Assembly: GCA_017633615.1 (NCBI GenBank)
Contig: JAGBPB010000092.1
Location: forward strand, 1-26,198
Reading direction: 5' to 3'
DNA length: 26,198 nucleotides
Source: Bacteroidaceae bacterium
GTDB lineage: Bacteria > Bacteroidota > Bacteroidia > Bacteroidales > Bacteroidaceae
Positions 15,049 through 22,936 of this stretch are shown here, one piece after another (position 1 is the stretch's first letter; each line of letters opens with the position of its first letter). The position numbers were made by a program, and so were the translations under genes. The notes under the pieces were generated by a model. That model saw only the letters and a program-made list of their open reading frames with translations. It had not been told where the DNA came from and searched no databases.

Positions 15049-16164
15049 ATGCAGCCTTATCTGGAAAAAACCTTTCTGCAACCCATAGGAGAGTATAAAG
15101 GGACTCTAATCTACAAGTTGGATGGAGGCAGTTTCAGCAACCGTTATTACATCATCAGCAATGAAGGTACACGTCATCTGCTTGCCTCACCTGAGGTGAT
15201 CGGTTATGATTCATATCTGGCCATGTGCGGACCCACCAGTGATATGCTGGGGTGGCTCAAGGAGCAAAATACCATTGGCGATGAGGCCGATATCATGACC
15301 ATTCTGCGTGGCGGGCTGAACTATCCGCTTGAGGAGTGCTGCTACCGCAACGGAATACGCGTAAACAACATGGATTTCATATCCTGCGAACGCGTTATCC
15401 GTAACAACCAGATAACCGGTCTGGATATCCGTTACACAAAGCTCAGAGCCCCTCAGGACATCACACTTATGATAGGCGATATAATTGCATCGGGTGATAC
15501 GCTTGCCCGTTGCATACGCTATATCATAGCAGAGTTCAAGCGTTTGGGAGGCAGCATCAGGAAAGTGGTATTCTTTACCATTGGAGGCACCCGAGCCATT
15601 GAACTGTTTGAGGAGTTGGTGCCAGAGTTCCGTTTCCATTGGCCCCAGTTTGAAGGCTTTACCTGCATCTTCTATGAGGGTATCTTCTCTGCCTACAAGG
15701 ACAAGGGTGTAACCGGTATCAGCTGGCCGCAGATAGACTTTTTCTGGAAAGACGGTGTCATTTCTCCTGAATTCCGCAGTTATGTGCTGTCTGATGACGA
15801 TGCCCTCTTTGAAAAGTGCATTATCTATGACGGAGGAGCACGCCGGTACGAGATTCCGGACCACTATCACGAGGTAACAGAATATTGGGAGGATATCCGT
15901 GAGGTGGCTGATAACTTCAGCTTCAAGGATTTTCTGGATGAGAAACTTGGCTATCGTACTCCTGTCAGCCAAAAGAAGTGGCTGGAACTGAACCACTATC
16001 AGAATCTGGACCGGGATGAGATGACCGGCCTCTATGCACTTGAAAAGGATTTTGCGGAGAAATCTGCCGATCTTTCCATACGTGAGATAGCTGACCGTCG
16101 CCTCAGAGAGTTCAAGAAAGCTCTCAAGCCGTACATTACTGGAAAAAGTAACTTTAGCAAGTAA
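15049..16164 (+). CDS. Phosphoribosyltransferase-like protein with extra C-terminal region
   Basis: ATG at 15049 is taken as start; the frame is open further up to a TTG at 15019, but that overlaps the -7 element. The 371-residue cytoplasmic protein is not one I can name. Residues 83-94 (MTILRGGLNYPL) resemble the early R-x-G loop of type I PRTases, and LMIGDIIASGDTL (140-152) resembles the PRPP-binding motif: four hydrophobic residues, an acidic one (Asp144), then small residues and Thr151. Gly143 replaces the first of the usual acidic pair. A segment GGSIRKVVFFTIGGTRAIELFEEL (described only in part) recalls the helix after the PRPP loop of UPRT. About 150 further residues, WPQIDFFWKDGV onward, have no match I recognise. 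The cytosine permease 22 nt behind suggests nucleobase salvage. Confidence 0.6.
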   Translation: MQPYLEKTFLQPIGEYKGTLIYKLDGGSFSNRYYIISNEGTRHLLASPEVIGYDSYLAMCGPTSDMLGWLKEQNTIGDEADIMTILRGGLNYPLEECCYRNGIRVNNMDFISCERVIRNNQITGLDIRYTKLRAPQDITLMIGDIIASGDTLARCIRYIIAEFKRLGGSIRKVVFFTIGGTRAIELFEELVPEFRFHWPQFEGFTCIFYEGIFSAYKDKGVTGISWPQIDFFWKDGVISPEFRSYVLSDDDALFEKCIIYDGGARRYEIPDHYHEVTEYWEDIREVADNFSFKDFLDEKLGYRTPVSQKKWLELNHYQNLDRDEMTGLYALEKDFAEKSADLSIREIADRRLREFKKALKPYITGKSNFSK

Positions 16165-16186
16165 TTTATAACCAATACTCAATAAT

Positions 16187-17443
16187 ATGGCTTACAAGAA
16201 AAACGATGTAGATTTTACATCCAGCAGAGTGACTCCTGACGGTCGCAAGAGTAACCTAAGTATGTTTATGGTAATGCTGGGATTCACTTTCTTCTCAGCA
16301 AGTATGTGGGCCGGCCAGAATCTGGCAGCTGGCCTTAACTTTGGAGGATTTATCGGCGCATTGATACTGGGAGGTATCATTCTTGGCGCTTATACCGGTG
16401 CACTCGGTTATATCGGCGCCAAAACCGGACTGACACTTGATATGCTGGCACACCGCAGTTTCGGCCGCAAAGGCAGCTGGCTGCCAAGTGCTATGATCAG
16501 TTTCACTCAGATGGGTTGGTTTGGCGTAGGTCTGGCCATGTTCGCAATACCTGTTGCCAAGGAGCTTCTGCATCTGGAAGTAACTCCTGACCATATGCCT
16601 TTTCAGGGTTATATTCTGGTAGCAATAGCCGGTCTGCTTATGACCGCCAGCGCATATTTTGGAATCAAGAGTCTTACCATCATAAGTTATATTGCAGTCC
16701 CTCTTGTCGGTATCTTAGGTACTGTGGCCATGATCATGGCTATCAAGCGCGGTGATGCCACTCTTGTTGAGCAGTTTGCAAGAGTAAATGACGGTTCACT
16801 GACAGTAATTGCCGGAGCCGGTCTGGTTATAGGAAGTTTCGTATCAGGCGGTACCGCAACACCCAATTTTGCCCGTTTCTCCAAGAACGGGAAGGTGGGT
16901 TGCATTGTAACCATTATTGCCTTCTTCCTGGGTAACTCACTGATGTTCTTCTTTGGTGCCGCATCAAGTATCTATGTGGGCGGCAATGATATCTTTGAGG
17001 TAATGCTGAACCTGAACCTCTTCTACATGGCAGTTCTTGTTCTGGGTCTCAATATCTGGACGACAAATGACAATGCCCTCTATTCATCCGGTCTGGGTCT
17101 GTCTAACATCTTCGGATGGTCCAAAAAGACCATGGTACTCATTGCCGGTATCATCGGTACTGTATCTGCAGTATGGCTATACTGGAACTTCTGCGGCTGG
17201 CTCAACGTGCTTAACTGCACACTTCCCCCTATCGGTGCCATCCTTATTATCAGCTACTTCCTTAACCGTAATGAATATCAATCAGATGATATTAAAATCA
17301 ACACTGTCAACTGGGCATCAGTGGTAGGTGTTGTTCTGGGAGCTGTAGTTGCCAATCTGTTGCACTGGGGTATTGCTTCAATCAACGGAATGATAGTTGC
17401 TGTAATATGCTACCTCATTGGATACGCCATCAAACGCAAATGA
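16187..17443 (+). CDS. codB: Cytosine permease (NCS1 family)
   Basis: A 418-residue inner-membrane protein with about 12 membrane segments, the size of E. coli CodB. Long stretches recall CodB almost word for word: MLGFTFFSASMWAGQNL, GYIGAKTGLTLDML, FGRKGSWLPS, QMGWFGVGLAMFAIPV, FFLGNSLMFFFGAASS and VLGLNIWTTNDNALYSSGLG. CodB imports cytosine with a cation. HMP-carrying NCS1 relatives (CytX) exist beside thiamine genes, but the closeness to CodB and the separate promoter favour cytosine or a related base. No cytosine deaminase gene is in the window. The stop overlaps the next start as ATGA. Confidence 0.9.
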   Translation: MAYKKNDVDFTSSRVTPDGRKSNLSMFMVMLGFTFFSASMWAGQNLAAGLNFGGFIGALILGGIILGAYTGALGYIGAKTGLTLDMLAHRSFGRKGSWLPSAMISFTQMGWFGVGLAMFAIPVAKELLHLEVTPDHMPFQGYILVAIAGLLMTASAYFGIKSLTIISYIAVPLVGILGTVAMIMAIKRGDATLVEQFARVNDGSLTVIAGAGLVIGSFVSGGTATPNFARFSKNGKVGCIVTIIAFFLGNSLMFFFGAASSIYVGGNDIFEVMLNLNLFYMAVLVLGLNIWTTNDNALYSSGLGLSNIFGWSKKTMVLIAGIIGTVSAVWLYWNFCGWLNVLNCTLPPIGAILIISYFLNRNEYQSDDIKINTVNWASVVGVVLGAVVANLLHWGIASINGMIVAVICYLIGYAIKRK

Positions 17444-18312
17444 AAAAGACTGTATTAATTCTGGCAGCTATGCTGCCTCTGAGTCTGTGTGCTCAGGAAG
17501 AAGAGGGTTGGAACCATAACGGTCTGACCGGTATAACGTTTTCACAGACATCGTTTACCAACTGGAGTGAAGGTGGAGAGAACACTATTGCTGACAATGT
17601 TTATCTGAACGCCTCGCTCAACTATAAGAAAGACAAACTTTCCTGGACCAATGATCTCAAAATCAACTATGGCCAGAACTACACTGACAACAATGGTTGG
17701 CGCAAGAATCTGGACAACATTGATTTTGCATCAAAACTGGGTCATCAGATAACTGACAAGCTCTACTATGCCGCTCTGCTGGACTTCAAGTCACAGCTCT
17801 TTTACGGATATAAATATACCGATAACGACAAGGAGCTCACATCAAAGGGGTTCACTCCGGCATATCTGAATGTATCAGTTGGTCTTGACTACAAGCCGAA
17901 TGACAACATAGCCATTTACTACTCACCCGTGGCAGGCAAGCTCACGATGGTGGCTGACAGCACTTTTGCCGTACGTTATGGCATTGACGCTAACAAATAC
18001 GTCAAGCCGCAGCTGGGTTCATACCTCAAGATAAACGCCAACTACAAGCTGCTTGAGGACAGGCTCACCATCAAGTCCGTGCTTGACCTGTTTACCGCCT
18101 ATGATGATACATTCGGTAACATTGACGTAAACTGGGACGTGCTTATAGGCTACAACCTGACCAAACTGCTCACACTGACATTCCAGTCAACCCTCAAGTA
18201 TGATGATGACATCAAGACTTTTGAGACCGATGCAAATGGTAAAACCATTACACACGGAGCAAAAGTCCAGTTCAAGGAGATGGTCGGTATAGGTCTTAGT
18301 TACAACTTCTAA
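17440..18312 (+). CDS. DUF3078 outer-membrane beta-barrel protein
   Basis: The frame is open from an earlier ATG (17407), but the ATG at 17440 overlaps the codB stop (ATGA) and begins a proper signal peptide (MKKTVLILAAMLPLSLCAQ). The 290-residue product shows the DUF3078 pattern: WNHNGLTGITFSQTSFTNW, EGGENTIADNVYLNASLNY and INYGQNY, followed by alternating amphipathic strands and a C-terminal Phe (GIGLSYNF) typical of a membrane barrel. The function of DUF3078 is not established. Tight coupling to an inner-membrane base permease allows the inference that it serves as the outer-membrane pore for the same solute, but this is only context. Confidence 0.82.
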   Translation: MKKTVLILAAMLPLSLCAQEEEGWNHNGLTGITFSQTSFTNWSEGGENTIADNVYLNASLNYKKDKLSWTNDLKINYGQNYTDNNGWRKNLDNIDFASKLGHQITDKLYYAALLDFKSQLFYGYKYTDNDKELTSKGFTPAYLNVSVGLDYKPNDNIAIYYSPVAGKLTMVADSTFAVRYGIDANKYVKPQLGSYLKINANYKLLEDRLTIKSVLDLFTAYDDTFGNIDVNWDVLIGYNLTKLLTLTFQSTLKYDDDIKTFETDANGKTITHGAKVQFKEMVGIGLSYNF

Positions 18313-18328
18313 ATAGCAGAGAGTGTTT

Positions 18329-19228
18329 ATGTGGTTGGGATTCGCGTTGTTTTCAGCCCTGTTTCTGGGACTGTATGACGTATCCAAGAAGCAATCCCTC
18401 AAGGAGAACGCCGTAATACCCGTTCTCTGGTTCAACACCCTGTTCTGCTCACTTTTAATGCTACCGTTCACGCTCCTGTCATTGAAGACAGGCGTGCTGG
18501 ACGGCAGCATTTTTTATGTACCCACCGCAGGTTGGGAGCTGCACCGCCTGCTTATGCTCAAGGCATTCATTGTGCTGGGCTCATGGATATTCGGCTACTT
18601 CGGCATGAAACACCTGCCCATCACCCTGTTCGGCCCCATCAACGCCACACGCCCCATCATAGTACTGCTGGGCGGATTATTACTCTTTGGAGAGAGATTG
18701 AATCTCTATCAGTGGATTGGTGTAATCATAGCTGTCATATCTTTCTACATGCTCAGTGTAAGCGGCAAGAAAGAGGGCATCAGTTTCAGTCACAACAAGT
18801 GGGTATTCTGCGTCATCATGGCAACCCTGCTGGGAGCTGTCAGCGCACTGTTTGACAAATACCTGCTGGGCCGCTTCAACAACATGTTCGTTCAGGCCTG
18901 GAGCAACTTCTACCAGCTGGCCTTGATGACGGTGATCCTCTTCACACTCTGGTGGCCCACCCGCAAGCGCACTACCCCATTCCAATGGAAATGGAGCATT
19001 GTCTTCATTGCCGTATTCCTTACTCTGGCTGATTACGCTTACTTTGTATCCCTGGCCTCCAGCGCCTCAATGGTATCAATAGTCTCCATGATCCGCCGCT
19101 CAAGCGTTATCGTATCATTCCTCTGCGGCGCCCTGCTCTTCCATGAAAAGAATCTCAAGAGCAAGGTCATCGACCTCATCCTGGTCCTCCTAGGCCTCTT
19201 CTTCCTGCTCATAGGCTCCCTGCAATAA
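18329..19228 (+). CDS. EamA/DMT-family transporter
   Basis: A 299-residue inner-membrane protein with ten hydrophobic segments in two similar halves, the usual form of 10-TM drug/metabolite transporters. FGYFGMKHLPITLFGPINATRPI ends the first EamA half (given here only as a landmark near residue 90-110), and YFVSLASSASMVSIVSMIRRS the second. ATG at 18329 is preferred because AGAGAG lies 6 nt upstream; a GTG at 18323 is possible. It is 16 nt after DUF3078, probably the last gene of the unit. The direction and substrate are unknown; export of a metabolite or nucleobase is possible. Confidence 0.85.
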   Translation: MWLGFALFSALFLGLYDVSKKQSLKENAVIPVLWFNTLFCSLLMLPFTLLSLKTGVLDGSIFYVPTAGWELHRLLMLKAFIVLGSWIFGYFGMKHLPITLFGPINATRPIIVLLGGLLLFGERLNLYQWIGVIIAVISFYMLSVSGKKEGISFSHNKWVFCVIMATLLGAVSALFDKYLLGRFNNMFVQAWSNFYQLALMTVILFTLWWPTRKRTTPFQWKWSIVFIAVFLTLADYAYFVSLASSASMVSIVSMIRRSSVIVSFLCGALLFHEKNLKSKVIDLILVLLGLFFLLIGSLQ

Positions 19229-19248
19229 AGACGAGCAACTGTTTCCGT

Positions 19249-19459
19249 TTGCTGGAGCGGGACTTTGGGTTAATGAGAGCGTCAGTGAAGAGGCGTCAAG
19301 CGGAGAGGCCTGGAGACTCCCGTTAAGAACGGCGCATGTCTGAGGCACGTTAGACCCCGTAGGGGACTAAAAGGCCGAGTTCGACGTTTAGGGGTCGAAA
19401 GGTCTCGCAGTAGCCTCGGAACGTCGTCTCTCATTAACCCAAAGTCCAAGTGCAAGCAA
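19249..19459. ncRNA. Candidate structured RNA, multibranched, unknown family
   Basis: This intergenic stretch has nested complementarity. A perfect 20-bp helix (19260-19279 with 19428-19447) is flanked outside by TTGCT/AGCAA (19249-19253, 19455-19459). Inside, GAGGC (19290-19294) pairs GCCTC (19413-19417), then GAGAC (19313-19317) pairs GTCTC (19402-19406). Enclosed hairpins are CCGTT-AAG-AACGG (19320-19332), GTCTGA/TTAGAC (19338-19355) or CCCC-GTA-GGGG (19355-19365), and TTCGAC/GTCGAA (19380-19399). It is more GC-rich than the following 150 nt and has no good reading frame. I do not recognise tRNA, tmRNA, RNase P, SRP or a riboswitch. Strand is undecided; a MITE is an alternative. Confidence 0.55.
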
Positions 19460-19485
19460 CCTGATAATCTTTATAGAAATGCGGA

Positions 19486-19533
19486 ATTATAACTTATTTT
19501 ATAATAGCGTTGATGAGATTTTTAGTAATTTCG
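19486..19533 (+). promoter_or_regulatory. Candidate promoter/operator of the sulfonolipid operon
   Basis: TAATTTCG at 19526-19533 approximates the Bacteroidetes -7 element and lies 76 nt before the ATG at 19610. Upstream, ATTATAA (19486-19492) and TTATAAT (19499-19505) form a 7-bp AT-only inverted repeat with a 6-nt spacer that could bind a regulator. Both are weak on their own. Confidence 0.35.
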
Positions 19534-19609
19534 CGCAGTTTAAGCGGACCAGTTTCTTGCCGCACAGCAAACAAGTAAGAAATAACAAACAAAATAATTG
19601 ATTTTCAGT

Positions 19610-20884
19610 ATGATTAAAGACATTTTTGAAAGAATCAAGGAGACACCGGGTCCTCTCGGTCAGTATCAGGGAATTGGTGACGGTTACTTTATGTTCCCCC
19701 GCCTGGTAGGTGAAATCGGTCCCGAAATGGAGTTCAATGGCAAGCCCGTTCTGAACTGGAGCCTTAACAACTACCTGGGTCTGGCTAACCATCCCGAGGT
19801 AAGAAAGGCCGATGCCGAAGCCGCTGCACGCTTTGGTCTGGGCGCACCTATGGGTGCCCGCATGATGTCAGGTAATACTGATTATCACATCAAGTTTGAG
19901 AATGACTTCTCAGCATTTGTAGGCAAGAAGGCAGGTTTGTGCCTCAACTTCGGTTATCAGGGCATGATCTCAATCATCGACGTACTGACCAGCCGTAAGG
20001 ACGTTATCGTTTATGATTCTGAATCACACGCATGCATCCTGGACGGTATGCGTCTGAGCCTGGCCAAGCGTTTTGCTTTCCAGCACAACAACATGGAGAG
20101 CCTTGAAAAGCAGCTTAATCACGCCTGCAAGCTGGCCGATGAGCAGGGCGGCGGCGTTCTGGTAATTACTGAGGGCGTATTCGGTATGGCCGGTGACCTG
20201 GGTCATCTTGCTGACATTGTAGAGTTCAAGAAGAAATATCCGTTCCGCATACTTATTGATGATGCACACGGTTTTGGTACAATGGGTGCAAACGGTCGCG
20301 GTACCGCCGAGCATTACGGCGTTATTGATGAGATTGATGTAATATTCGATGCATTTGCCAAGAGTATGGCATCAATCGGCGGTGTAGTAAGCTCAGAGCC
20401 CGAGATCATTGATCACCTCAAGTGCAACATGCGCTCACAGATCTACGCCAAGTCACTGCCGCTGCCCCTGGTTATCGGTAACCAGAAGCGTCTTGACCTG
20501 ATCAAGGCTCACCCCGAGTACCGCGAGCATCTGTGGGAGGTTGTAAACGCTCTTCAGGGCGGACTCAAGGCCGAGGGCTTCAACATCGGCGTAACAGAGT
20601 CACCTGTAACACCCGTATTCTTTGAGGGTGGCGTAAACGAGGGTACCAACGTTGTTGTTGACCTTCGTGAGAACTACGGAATCTTCTGCTCAATCGTTAC
20701 ATATCCCGTTATTCCCAAGGGCCAGCTCATGTTGCGTATCATTCCTACCGCATCACACACACTGGATCATGTTAAGCGTACCATTGAGGTATTCAAGGAG
20801 GTCAAGAAGAAACTCGATGCAGGCTTCTACGAGGGTGCCATCCAGGATATGAACGTATTCAAACGTGCTCAAATAAAGAGATAA
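19610..20884 (+). CDS. Alpha-oxoamine synthase, probable cysteate fatty acyltransferase
   Basis: The frame is open from TTG 19598, but ATG at 19610 (MIKDIFERIKETPGPLGQY) is the likely start; the protein is 424 residues. It is a PLP-dependent alpha-oxoamine synthase: SLNNYLGLANHPEV, SESHACILDG with the ring-stacking His, IDDAHGFGTMG, and DAFAKSMASIGG with the PLP Lys251. The family includes Kbl, BioF, HemA, SPT and the cysteate fatty acyltransferase (CapA/SulA) that condenses cysteate with an acyl thioester to 3-ketocapnine. Kbl would be expected beside a threonine dehydrogenase. Instead a cysteate-synthase-like gene overlaps its stop (TAATG) and a ketone reductase follows, so the sulfonolipid role is preferred. 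Kbl-like or SPT activity remains possible. Confidence 0.72.
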   Translation: MIKDIFERIKETPGPLGQYQGIGDGYFMFPRLVGEIGPEMEFNGKPVLNWSLNNYLGLANHPEVRKADAEAAARFGLGAPMGARMMSGNTDYHIKFENDFSAFVGKKAGLCLNFGYQGMISIIDVLTSRKDVIVYDSESHACILDGMRLSLAKRFAFQHNNMESLEKQLNHACKLADEQGGGVLVITEGVFGMAGDLGHLADIVEFKKKYPFRILIDDAHGFGTMGANGRGTAEHYGVIDEIDVIFDAFAKSMASIGGVVSSEPEIIDHLKCNMRSQIYAKSLPLPLVIGNQKRLDLIKAHPEYREHLWEVVNALQGGLKAEGFNIGVTESPVTPVFFEGGVNEGTNVVVDLRENYGIFCSIVTYPVIPKGQLMLRIIPTASHTLDHVKRTIEVFKEVKKKLDAGFYEGAIQDMNVFKRAQIKR

Positions 20885-22107
20885 TGAAATACCAGCTTGT
20901 CTGCAAGAAGTGCGGCAAGGTAATCGGTGACTTTGCCGCGTGGTTCAACCAGGACCAGTTGTGTGAGTGCGGAAGCAATCACGCAGAGGTAACCTATACT
21001 ACTGATTACCGCCAGCTGGACCAGCTCTGCAAACCCGGCCAGAAGGTAGATAATCTCTACCACTACCTGCCCTTCCTGCCCCTTACGGAGGCCGATGAGC
21101 AGGTAACCTGCGGCGAGGGTGCAGTGCCCATTGAGGAGTGGGAGTTCCTGAGCCGTTACGCCAAGGACAACTATGGCATTGAATGCAAGGTTGTGGTTGC
21201 CCGCAATGACCTTAACGGAGGTTCCGGCACATTCAAGGATATAGCCGCATCACTGGCAGCAACGCTGTTCAAGAAACACGGAGTAAAGGAGTATTGCCTG
21301 GCATCAACCGGTAATGCTGCTACTGCTTACGCCACCTATCTGGCCAAAGCAGGCGTCAAGTTTGACGTATTCGCTCCGCATGATATGTATGCTGAGACTC
21401 AGCAGGCCATCCGCGCCACAGGTCAGAACCTCCAGGTTTCCGAGGGCGGTTACGGCCAGGCTAAGGCTGAGGCTGCCGATTTCCATAAGAACCAAAAGGT
21501 TATGATATCGGCCGGCAACATTGACCCCATCCGCGTAGAGGCCAAGAAGACACTTGTCTTTGAGTGCATGCGCCAGCTTGGCCGCATTCCTGATGTATAT
21601 ATGCAGGCGGTTGCAGGCGGCACAAGCCCCATAGCATTTGAGAAGGGAATGCGTGAGATTGCCGATGCTTATCCTGAGTACAAGATGCCGCGTATGCTTC
21701 TGGTTCAGCAGGACACCTGTGACCCGATGGTTCAGGCTTGGGAATGGGCAACCGCAAACGGCTTCCCTGAAGGTTGGAACAAGAACTTCCCCTCTGTTAC
21801 GCCCAAGACCAGAATATCCATTCTTACCGCAGGCACACCCGGTATGTATCCGCTGGTAGGCCCCATTGTAAAGAACAGCGGCGGCTCATTCCTGCGTGTA
21901 AAGGAAGAGGGCTTGGAGCGTTACGGACGTATGGTCAAGGATGCGGTAGGCACATATATGGGCCCGGCATCAGTAGTGTGCATAGCAGGATTCTTCAAAG
22001 CACTTGAGGAGAACAAGCTCAAGAGCGGTGATCTGGTTCTGCTCAACACCGGCGAGGGCTGCGAACGTGCTCTCTGGTTCAAACAAGCAATAGACAGCTG
22101 CAAATAA
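20884..22107 (+). CDS. Threonine-synthase-like PLP enzyme, probable cysteate synthase
   Basis: A 407-residue fold-type II PLP enzyme. The N-terminus has a small zinc-ribbon-like motif (CKKC at 7-10 and CECG at 27-30) followed by the catalytic part: NGGSGTFKDIA with PLP Lys118, STGNAATAYA for the cofactor phosphate, and GTPGMYPLVGP late in the chain. It looks like threonine synthase but is short and has no threonine pathway neighbours. Cysteate synthase, a known threonine synthase paralogue, makes L-cysteate from O-phosphoserine and sulfite. That product is the substrate of the enzyme encoded just upstream, whose stop overlaps this start by one base. Family is certain; the specific reaction is inferred from context. 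Confidence 0.7.
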   Translation: MKYQLVCKKCGKVIGDFAAWFNQDQLCECGSNHAEVTYTTDYRQLDQLCKPGQKVDNLYHYLPFLPLTEADEQVTCGEGAVPIEEWEFLSRYAKDNYGIECKVVVARNDLNGGSGTFKDIAASLAATLFKKHGVKEYCLASTGNAATAYATYLAKAGVKFDVFAPHDMYAETQQAIRATGQNLQVSEGGYGQAKAEAADFHKNQKVMISAGNIDPIRVEAKKTLVFECMRQLGRIPDVYMQAVAGGTSPIAFEKGMREIADAYPEYKMPRMLLVQQDTCDPMVQAWEWATANGFPEGWNKNFPSVTPKTRISILTAGTPGMYPLVGPIVKNSGGSFLRVKEEGLERYGRMVKDAVGTYMGPASVVCIAGFFKALEENKLKSGDLVLLNTGEGCERALWFKQAIDSCK

Positions 22108-22110
22108 AAT

Positions 22111-22911
22111 ATGGGTAAGTTCACTGACAAGGTAGTATGGATAACAGGTTCCTCATCAGGTATAGGTGAGGCAACCGCATACGAGTTTGCCCGTGAGGGA
22201 GCCCGTCTCATACTCACTGCGCTTGAAGCTGACCTTCTGGATAAGGTTGCTGCACGCTGTAAGGAGTTGGGTGCTCCCGATGCCAAGCCCCTACCCTTTG
22301 ACCTCTCCAAGAAAGATGAGGTAGCCGGTCTTGCCGAGCAGGCATGGCAGGTTTACGGACACATCGATGTGTTCTATAACAATGCCGGCATAAGCCAGCG
22401 CGGCACCACCTGTGAGACAGAGATGAGGGTAATAAACAAGGTCATGGACATTAACTGGTTCGCTCCGGTTATCATGACCAAAGTGATACTGCCCAAGATG
22501 ATTGAGAACGGTGGAGGCCAGCTTATGGTAACAACCAGCATCAACGGCAGGTTCGGATTCCCGCTTCGATGCGCATACAGCTCATCCAAGCACGCCCTGT
22601 ACGGATTCTTTGAGACCGTCCAGGCTGAGTACTACAAGGATAACATCCGCGTAACGATAGTATGCCCGGGCCGCGTTCAGACCCGCATATCATTCTATGC
22701 CCTTGAAAAAGACGGAAAACAACACGCCAAGATGGATGCCGGACAAGCCGGAGGTTGTACCCCGGAACAGGCCGGACGCAAGATTGTCCGTGCTGTATAT
22801 AAGAAAAAACGTGAGGTTCTGGTGGGCCGCAAGGAGTTGCTCATGGTTTACATCAAGCGTTTCTTCCCAGGCTTGGCAGCCAAAATAGCACGCTCAATAA
22901 ATCCAATGTAA
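22111..22911 (+). CDS. SDR-family reductase, probable 3-ketocapnine reductase
   Basis: A 266-residue classical short-chain dehydrogenase: TGSSSGIG (12-19) binds the NAD(P) phosphates, NNAG follows near 90, and the catalytic set is Ser143, Tyr156 and Lys160 (YSSSK). The C-terminal 40 residues are basic and hydrophobic (LLMVYIKRFFPGLAAKIARS), as in membrane-associated lipid reductases such as 3-ketodihydrosphingosine reductase and DHRS7. It starts 3 nt after the cysteate synthase gene. In sulfonolipid synthesis the 3-keto group made by the oxoamine synthase must be reduced, and this enzyme fits that step. Another lipid ketone substrate cannot be excluded. Confidence 0.72.
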   Translation: MGKFTDKVVWITGSSSGIGEATAYEFAREGARLILTALEADLLDKVAARCKELGAPDAKPLPFDLSKKDEVAGLAEQAWQVYGHIDVFYNNAGISQRGTTCETEMRVINKVMDINWFAPVIMTKVILPKMIENGGGQLMVTTSINGRFGFPLRCAYSSSKHALYGFFETVQAEYYKDNIRVTIVCPGRVQTRISFYALEKDGKQHAKMDAGQAGGCTPEQAGRKIVRAVYKKKREVLVGRKELLMVYIKRFFPGLAAKIARSINPM

Positions 22912-22936
22912 AAAGTAATAAAAACACATAACCACT

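Noticed and set aside
15211..16182. A 323-codon open frame on the minus strand opposite the PRTase-like gene
   Set aside because: It lies wholly opposite a gene with clear motifs and a proper start, its product has no recognisable domain or signal, and it looks like an antisense shadow of the codon pattern.
19249..19459. 6S RNA, RNase P RNA, tmRNA or SRP RNA
   Set aside because: The fold is multibranched rather than a rod with a central bubble, and the conserved core motifs of RNase P, tmRNA and SRP are not seen. No name is assigned.
19610..22107. Simple annotation as Kbl plus threonine synthase (threonine metabolism)
   Set aside because: The two reactions do not follow each other in a pathway, no threonine dehydrogenase is adjacent, and a lipid-type SDR follows. 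The sulfonolipid reading explains all three genes.
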